Origin: SIG587 sp045531585
Lineage (GTDB): Bacteria; Bacillota; Clostridia; Oscillospirales; Acutalibacteraceae
Direction: 5' to 3'
Assembly (NCBI GenBank): GCA_045531585.1
Contig: JAZSEH010000056.1
Span: 1 to 64,000, forward strand
DNA: 64,000 bases
Shown: positions 59,868 through 64,000 of the stretch, one piece after another
Position numbering within the stretch: the stretch's first letter is position 1
Layout of the letters: every line of letters starts with the position of its first letter
Translations under genes and position numbers: made by a program
The notes under the pieces: model-generated
Told to the model about the DNA's origin: nothing
The model's database searches: none
What the model saw: the letters and a program-made list of their open reading frames with translations, nothing else

Positions 59868-59897
59868 TTGACAGTGATATGCGTGGTATGATATAAT
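59868..59897 (+). promoter_or_regulatory. promoter of the SPFH gene
   Basis: TTGACA-N18-TATAAT, 30 bases before the start codon. Confidence 0.75.
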
Positions 59898-59926
59898 TTA
59901 TACATAATAAATAGGAGGTAGATATT

Positions 59927-60865
59927 ATGCCATTTGTAATTTTAGGTATTGTTTTATTTGTTGTAATACTGTGTCTGAGAATTGTTCCTCAAGCAACCGA
60001 GCACGTTATTGAGCGCCTTGGAAAATATCAAAAAACCTGGGGCGCAGGTCTGCATTTTCTCATTCCTGTAATTGACCGTGTTGCAAAAAAGGTGACACTT
60101 AAGGAGCAGGTGCTTGATTCACCTCCTCAGCCTGTTATAACCAAGGATAACGTTACAATGCAGATAGACACCGTTGTTTATTTTAAGGTGTTTGATGCTA
60201 AGCTGTTCACCTACGGTGCGGTAAATCCCATAAGCGCCCTTTCAAACCTCACCGCTACTACCCTTCGTAATATTGTGGGTGAGCTTGAGCTTGATGATAC
60301 CCTGACCTCCCGTGATACCATTAACGGAAAAATGACCGAGATACTTGACTCTGCTACCGACCAGTGGGGTATTAAGGTAAACCGTGTTGAGCTTAAAAAT
60401 ATAATTCCTCCTGCCGAAATTCAAAACGCTATGGAAAAGCAAATGAAGGCTGAGCGTGACCGCCGTGAGACCCTGCTTGAGGCTGAGGGTCACAAGGCCG
60501 CCGTTATAACCCGAGCAGAGGGTGATAAACAGGCTATGATTCTTGCGGCAGAGGGTGAAAGGGACGCCAGAATTGCCCGTGCCGAGGGTGAAGCCAAGGC
60601 AATTTTACTTGCCAAGCAGGCCGAGGCTGACGGTCTTGCCGCATTAAAGGCGGCGGGTGTTGACGAAGCGGTGCTTGAGCTTAAAAAATATGAGGCGCTG
60701 GTTTCCATGTCCAACGGTACGGCATCTAAAATAATTGTTCCTACCGATGCCGTTCAAATGACCAAGGCAAACGTGCTTTTCAGTGAAACCGCAGGTCTTG
60801 GGGACGTTACAAAGCCATCGGCCAAAAAGCCCGATGCTAAAAAGACCGACCCCTGTTGCGAATAA
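59927..60865 (+). CDS. SPFH/Band 7 (stomatin-like) membrane protein
   Basis: A 312-residue protein with an N-terminal membrane segment (VILGIVLFVVILCLRIVPQA), a Band 7 domain (ERLGKYQKTWGAGLHFLIPVID, TMQIDTVVYFKVFDAK) and a long charged coiled coil (EKQMKAERDRRETLLEAEGHK, AEGEAKAILLAKQAEADG). Family members build ring-like membrane scaffolds and assist membrane proteases. Ribosome site AGGAGG. No NfeD partner gene lies next to it. Followed by a terminator. Confidence 0.92.
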   Translation: MPFVILGIVLFVVILCLRIVPQATEHVIERLGKYQKTWGAGLHFLIPVIDRVAKKVTLKEQVLDSPPQPVITKDNVTMQIDTVVYFKVFDAKLFTYGAVNPISALSNLTATTLRNIVGELELDDTLTSRDTINGKMTEILDSATDQWGIKVNRVELKNIIPPAEIQNAMEKQMKAERDRRETLLEAEGHKAAVITRAEGDKQAMILAAEGERDARIARAEGEAKAILLAKQAEADGLAALKAAGVDEAVLELKKYEALVSMSNGTASKIIVPTDAVQMTKANVLFSETAGLGDVTKPSAKKPDAKKTDPCCE

Positions 60866-60871
60866 AATTAC

Positions 60872-60898
60872 GGAAGGGGAAACCCTTCCTTTTTTTTG
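60872..60898 (+). terminator. terminator after the SPFH gene
   Basis: Perfect 7-bp stem GGAAGGG/CCCTTCC with loop gaaa and a run of 8 T, just 9 bases before the next start codon. The following gene is therefore either weakly expressed by read-through or has a promoter inside the SPFH gene. Confidence 0.8.
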
Positions 60899-60906
60899 GT
60901 GATAAA

Positions 60907-61794
60907 ATGAAAAAAATAATATCCTTAATAAGCGTAGCGCTTGTAATTTGCCTTTGCCTTGCGGGCTGTGCAAATACAGGTGTGCAAAGCGCAGTAACAA
61001 GCAGTGGCGATTCCTACATAGCAAGCGTTAACGAGGTTCCTTCCTTTGGGAATTCGCCTTATGTGGAAATTAAAAATAATGAGCCTGATTTTTCTGCTGA
61101 GCAATTAAAGCCTACCGCCTTTGAAAACTATAGCCCCCTTGATGTTTTGGGACGGTGCGGTGTGGCCTTTGCCTGTATAGGAAAAGAACTTATGCCTGAA
61201 GAGGAGCGTGAGGGGATAGGGCAGATAAAACCCTCAGGTTGGCAGACTGTCAAGTATGATATTGTGGACGGTAAGTACCTTTATAACCGTTGCCACCTGA
61301 TAGGCTTTCAGCTTGCAGGGGAAAATGCTAACGAGAAAAATCTTATTACAGGTACACGGTATATGAACGTGGAGGGTATGCTGCCCTTTGAAAACCAAAT
61401 TGCCGACTACGTTAAGGATACGGGCAGTCACGTGCTTTACCGCGTTACCCCTGTTTATGACGGGGCAAATTTAGTTGCCCGCGGCGTTCAGCTTGAGGCG
61501 AAATCCGTTGAGGATAACGGCAAGGGCGTTTGCTTTAACGTGTACGTTTATAATAATCAGCCGGGGATAAAAATAGATTATGCCACAGGCAAAAGCAGTC
61601 TGATTGACGGCACCTCAAATATAGCAAGTGATGAAAAAATACAGTATATCGTAAATATTAACACTAAAAAATTCCACCTGCCATCCTGTGAAAATGCAAA
61701 GGATATTAAGGCGGAAAACAGAAAAGAATACATTGGTACAATGGAGCAGCTTGAGAACAACGGCTACTCACCCTGTAAGCTTTGTCTTAAATAA
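60907..61794 (+). CDS. secreted DNA/RNA non-specific endonuclease lipoprotein with Cys tail
   Basis: About 295 residues. Signal peptide with lipobox (LCLCLAGC). The nuclease domain has the His-metal finger motif YNRCHLIGFQLAG (His general base), NEKNLITGTRYMN (metal Asn) and FNVYVYNNQPG. A C-terminal ~50-residue module ends in CKLC, with KFHLPSCENA before it, a zinc-binding-like unit resembling Ada metal-binding tails. Function likely extracellular DNA degradation or entry. It starts right behind the SPFH terminator; ribosome site GGTGA. Confidence 0.85.
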   Translation: MKKIISLISVALVICLCLAGCANTGVQSAVTSSGDSYIASVNEVPSFGNSPYVEIKNNEPDFSAEQLKPTAFENYSPLDVLGRCGVAFACIGKELMPEEEREGIGQIKPSGWQTVKYDIVDGKYLYNRCHLIGFQLAGENANEKNLITGTRYMNVEGMLPFENQIADYVKDTGSHVLYRVTPVYDGANLVARGVQLEAKSVEDNGKGVCFNVYVYNNQPGIKIDYATGKSSLIDGTSNIASDEKIQYIVNINTKKFHLPSCENAKDIKAENRKEYIGTMEQLENNGYSPCKLCLK

Positions 61795-61824
61795 AAAAAG
61801 AGCCTTTAAAGGCTCTTTTTTATT
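61793..61824. terminator. bidirectional terminator
   Basis: Stem AAAAAAGAGCCTTT / AAAGGCTCTTTTTT with almost no loop, A-rich left and T-rich right, between the converging nuclease and ACT genes. Confidence 0.75.
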
Positions 61825-61825
61825 T

Positions 61826-62257
61826 TTAAAGCTTTTGTATATCCGCTTCGGTTATAATATGGAATCCGGCTGACTCAAGTGCCTTTTCTGCCGCCGCATT
61901 GTCTGCAACGCGGAGCACAACATAGGCGTGTTTTTCGGTCCTTGCCATGAAGGCATAAAGGTATTCCATATTAATCTGGGCCTTATCAAGCACTTCAAGG
62001 GCTTTTGAAAGCTTACCCGGTGCATCGCCTATCTTAACACCCACAACATCTGTGGTTTTAATAAGATAGCCCTCATCTGAGAGAATTTTACGGGCAGTGT
62101 CATTATCATTTACTATAAGTCGCAGAATACCGAAATCCTCAGTATCGGCAATGGAGAGGGCACGGATATTTACATTATGATTTGCCAGAGTATCGGTAAT
62201 GGCGACCAGCGCACCCTGCTTATTTTCAACAAATATGGTAAGTTGCTTTATAGACAT
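61826..62257 (-). CDS. tandem ACT-domain protein
   Basis: A 143-residue protein composed of two ACT domains: residues ~1-68 (KQLTIFVENKQGALVAITDTLANHNVNIRAL) and ~70-143 (VVGVKIGDAPGKLSKALEVLDKAQINMEYLYAF). ACT domains bind amino acids as regulators. It follows paaK by 14 bases; such pairs are frequent in Clostridia and archaea together with indolepyruvate oxidoreductase. The T-box upstream of paaK makes an aromatic amino acid the likely ligand. Confidence 0.9.
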   Translation of the reverse strand: MSIKQLTIFVENKQGALVAITDTLANHNVNIRALSIADTEDFGILRLIVNDNDTARKILSDEGYLIKTTDVVGVKIGDAPGKLSKALEVLDKAQINMEYLYAFMARTEKHAYVVLRVADNAAAEKALESAGFHIITEADIQKL

Positions 62258-62271
62258 AATGCTTTCCTCCT

Positions 62272-63579
62272 TTATATAAGTTTTCGCTTATCAATTACGC
62301 GCACAGCCTTGCCTTCACTTCTGGTTATACTCTTGGGAGCAACAAGATGAACAGCAGGATTGATTCCAAGCATAGTCTTCATTGCTTCGGCAAGCTTTTT
62401 CTCTAAAGAGGTAACACCGCTGACTGTATCGGTAAACTGATCGGGGTTCATCTCAACGTTAACATCAAAGGTATCGGTGTTACCCTTACGGTCAACTATA
62501 ATCTGATAGTTAGGCTGATAGCCTTCATTAAGCAGAACGGTTTCAATCTGACTTGGGAATACGTTAACACCGCGGATAATAAGCATATCGTCACTTCTTC
62601 CCATGGGCTTAGCCATTTTAATGAGTGTACGTCCACAGGAACAAGGCTTACGGGAGAGAACACATATATCACGTGTTCTGTAGCGGAGAAGTGGGAAGGC
62701 CTCCTTATCAAGGGCGGTGAACACAAGCTCGCCCTTACTGCCCTCAGGCAGAACCTCGCCTGTATCGGGGTCAATTATTTCTGCAAGGAAGTGGTCCTCG
62801 TTTATATGCATACCTGTCTGCTCACTGCATTCAAAGGATACACCGGGGCCGGAGGTCTCGGTAAGTCCGTAAATATCGTAGGCCTTAATGCCTAAGGTCT
62901 CCTCAATGTTTTTACGCATCTCCTCGGTCCAGGGCTCTGCACCGAAAATACCTGCCTTTAAGGGAATGTCGTCAGGGCCATAGCCCATTTCCTTTAAGGT
63001 CTCGCCTATGTATGCGGCATAGGAGGGGGTACAGCAAAGAATGGTGGCTTTAAGGTCAGTCATAAACATTATCTGCCTCTCGGTAAAGCCTGAGGACATG
63101 GGCAAGGTAAGACATCCAACCTTGTGTGAGCCGCCGTTAAGACCGGGGCCGCCTGTAAACAGTCCGTAACCATAGGCTACCTGACAAACGTCCTCCTTAG
63201 TGCCGCCTGCGGCAACTATGGCACGGGCGCAGCAGTCCTCCCAAAGGTCAATATCGTGCTGTGTATAGAAAGCAACAACGCGCTTTCCGGTTGTGCCCGA
63301 GGTGGACTGAATTCTTACACAGTCCTCAAGTGGCTTTGCAAGCAGTCCGTAGGGGTAGGCGTCTCTTAAATCTGCCTTGGTAAGGAAGGGGAGCTTGTGC
63401 AGATCCTCAATACCCTTGATGTCGTCAGGAGTAACGCCCTTTTCATCCATAAGCTTTTTGTAATAGGGCACGTTTTCATATACGTGCTTTACCTGCTTTA
63501 CAAGCTTTTCGGACTGAAGCTTCTTAATTTCCTCAACCGGCATCGTTTCGATTTCTTTTTGATAATAGTTTTGTGCCAT
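62272..63579 (-). CDS. paaK: phenylacetate-CoA ligase
   Basis: A 435-residue ANL-superfamily ligase that activates phenylacetate (or a related aryl acid) with ATP and CoA. Motifs: STSGTTGKRVVAFYT (P-loop), PYGLLAKPLEDCVRIQ, YDIYGLTETSGPGVSFEC, SGELVFT-type block SKGELVFTAL, GRSDDMLIIRGVNVFPSQIE, and the C-terminal VRVIDKRKL. The start is the ATG at 63579 with AAAGGATG upstream; a longer frame to 63651 lies inside the T-box terminator. It is preceded by a T-box leader and followed by the ACT gene. In the catabolic pathway it degrades phenylacetate; in anabolic use, phenylacetyl-CoA can be reductively carboxylated to phenylpyruvate. Confidence 0.92.
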   Translation of the reverse strand: MAQNYYQKEIETMPVEEIKKLQSEKLVKQVKHVYENVPYYKKLMDEKGVTPDDIKGIEDLHKLPFLTKADLRDAYPYGLLAKPLEDCVRIQSTSGTTGKRVVAFYTQHDIDLWEDCCARAIVAAGGTKEDVCQVAYGYGLFTGGPGLNGGSHKVGCLTLPMSSGFTERQIMFMTDLKATILCCTPSYAAYIGETLKEMGYGPDDIPLKAGIFGAEPWTEEMRKNIEETLGIKAYDIYGLTETSGPGVSFECSEQTGMHINEDHFLAEIIDPDTGEVLPEGSKGELVFTALDKEAFPLLRYRTRDICVLSRKPCSCGRTLIKMAKPMGRSDDMLIIRGVNVFPSQIETVLLNEGYQPNYQIIVDRKGNTDTFDVNVEMNPDQFTDTVSGVTSLEKKLAEAMKTMLGINPAVHLVAPKSITRSEGKAVRVIDKRKLI

Positions 63580-63640
63580 ATAAATCATCCTTTCTGCTTT
63601 TTTGTTTGGTACAAACCTTTGGAATGAAAGGAAACAAAAA

Positions 63641-63673
63641 GTCCTCTGCATTCCAATAAAGAATACAGAGGAC
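63641..63673 (-). terminator. T-box regulatory terminator
   Basis: Stem of 13 positions with a G-U pair and a 7-base loop, followed on the reverse strand by TTTTTGTTT. It forms when the tRNA is charged and is prevented when uncharged tRNA binds. Confidence 0.88.
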
Positions 63674-63932
63674 GAGAAAATAAAAATCCCGTGGTACCAC
63701 CTCAGTTTACTGCTATCTCACGGTAGCAGCCTTGTCAGGTACTATCATACCCTTAGTTCTGTTACGGGAACACCCGTTGCATCCTACTTAAGATTTCTCT
63801 TGTTCAGCGCACTGCTACAGAATGAATTCAAAATGGACTTCCTCTTTGCCTTGCACCAACCGGCAACTCTCTATAGATTCTATCCAAACTTACTTGTTTC
63901 CGATCATCGCATTTAGTAGCGCTTTAACGCGC
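63641..63932 (-). promoter_or_regulatory. T-box leader upstream of paaK (candidate Phe specifier)
   Basis: Reading the reverse strand: an AGUA-like stem I side (ACAAGUAAG), the AGAGAG bulge, the distal loop GGUUGGUG, a candidate specifier TTC (63824-63826) within GAA-TTC-A, the T-box GAGGTGGTACCACGGG (63689-63703 region) and the terminator GTCCTCTGTATTC / GAATGCAGAGGAC with T run (63641-63673). The T of TGGT would pair with an A discriminator base. UUC is the phenylalanine codon. Specifier choice is an inference by eye; T-box identity is firm. Confidence 0.9.
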
Positions 63933-63938
63933 TAACTT

Positions 63939-63967
63939 ATTTTAGCACGGCAAATTTAAAAAGTCAA
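63939..63967 (-). promoter_or_regulatory. promoter of the T-box/paaK unit
   Basis: Reverse strand TTGACT (63962-63967) and TAAAAT (63939-63944) separated by exactly 17 bases, about 7-10 bases before the T-box transcript start. Confidence 0.85.
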
Positions 63968-64000
63968 CACTTTTTATGCGTTGTATCCAAGCTCAAATGC

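Noticed and set aside
63397..63916. Small forward frames over the T-box region
   Set aside because: They are the antisense of the paaK start and the T-box leader; no ribosome sites or motifs.

Overview
The window looks like a chromosomal segment of an anaerobic, low-to-mid GC Firmicute of the class Clostridia, most like gut Oscillospirales/Ruminococcaceae. The grounds are AGGAGG-type ribosome sites with frequent GTG/TTG starts, TTGACA-N17-TATAAT promoters, a T-box leader, an ECF transporter module, paired FakA/DegV proteins, a YloU-YloV-RecG neighbourhood and a standard ssrA/smpB pair. Species cannot be read from the sequence. Most of the 64 kb is dense housekeeping sequence; a few AT-rich patches interrupt it and carry the accessory material.

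Layout. 1-259: probable right end of an IS200/IS605-type element. 260-8434: SulP anion transporter (+), then a reverse operon ymdB, peptide-type binding lipoprotein, yloU, yloV, recG. 8560-9522: KDPG aldolase fused to a VOC-like domain. 9574-10770: an inserted patch with a relic resembling the potD 3' end, a palindromic repeat, a barnase-like toxin and its barstar. 10798-14660: potABCD (reverse). 14951-25173: ruvC-ruvA-ruvB, a methyltransferase, ecfA1-ecfA2-ecfT, truA, a DUF5711-like membrane protein, holA, an RNase M5-like toprim protein and a WYL regulator, all forward. 25276-31360: small membrane protein, YgiQ radical SAM protein (reverse), comM-like ATPase, a broken GIY-YIG gene, an orphan membrane protein and an IS200-type transposase. 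31388-35287: GH30 glycosidase and an amino-acid ABC transporter whose binding protein looks circularly permuted. 35559-37923: smpB, ssrA, hairpin arrays bracketing a cytidine-deaminase-like gene, greA. 37982-44567: GH36 alpha-galactosidase, two AraC regulators, a YgjV/beta-propeller fusion, a nitrilase-family amidohydrolase. 44608-59219: polysaccharide deacetylase, three alpha/beta hydrolases, DegV-DegV-FakA-PlsX, a GT2-GtrA glycosyltransferase, a DUF2953 protein, an Sfp-type phosphopantetheinyl transferase, and a tight reverse operon of AMP-ligase/carrier fusion, two PlsC-type acyltransferases, a free acyl carrier protein and an LRAT-like protein. 59321-64000: zinc-ribbon membrane protein, SPFH protein, secreted nuclease, and a T-box-controlled paaK-ACT pair.

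How the parts fit. The right third is rich in acyl-chain chemistry: FakA/FakB and PlsX can feed phosphorylated or ACP-bound acyl groups, the PPTase can activate carrier proteins, and the ligase/carrier/acyltransferase/LRAT operon looks like a self-contained acyl-transfer pathway of unknown product. The T-box upstream of paaK has a candidate UUC (Phe) specifier, which would suggest phenylacetate activation for phenylalanine salvage rather than breakdown.

The strongest candidates for undescribed biology are that acyl operon, the T-box/paaK-ACT unit, the modular palindromic repeats (three copies sharing ends but with different hairpin modules), and two hairpin arrays with atatcat-like linkers that flank the deaminase gene next to ssrA. 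Gene families were assigned from motifs recognised by eye; no database search was possible.
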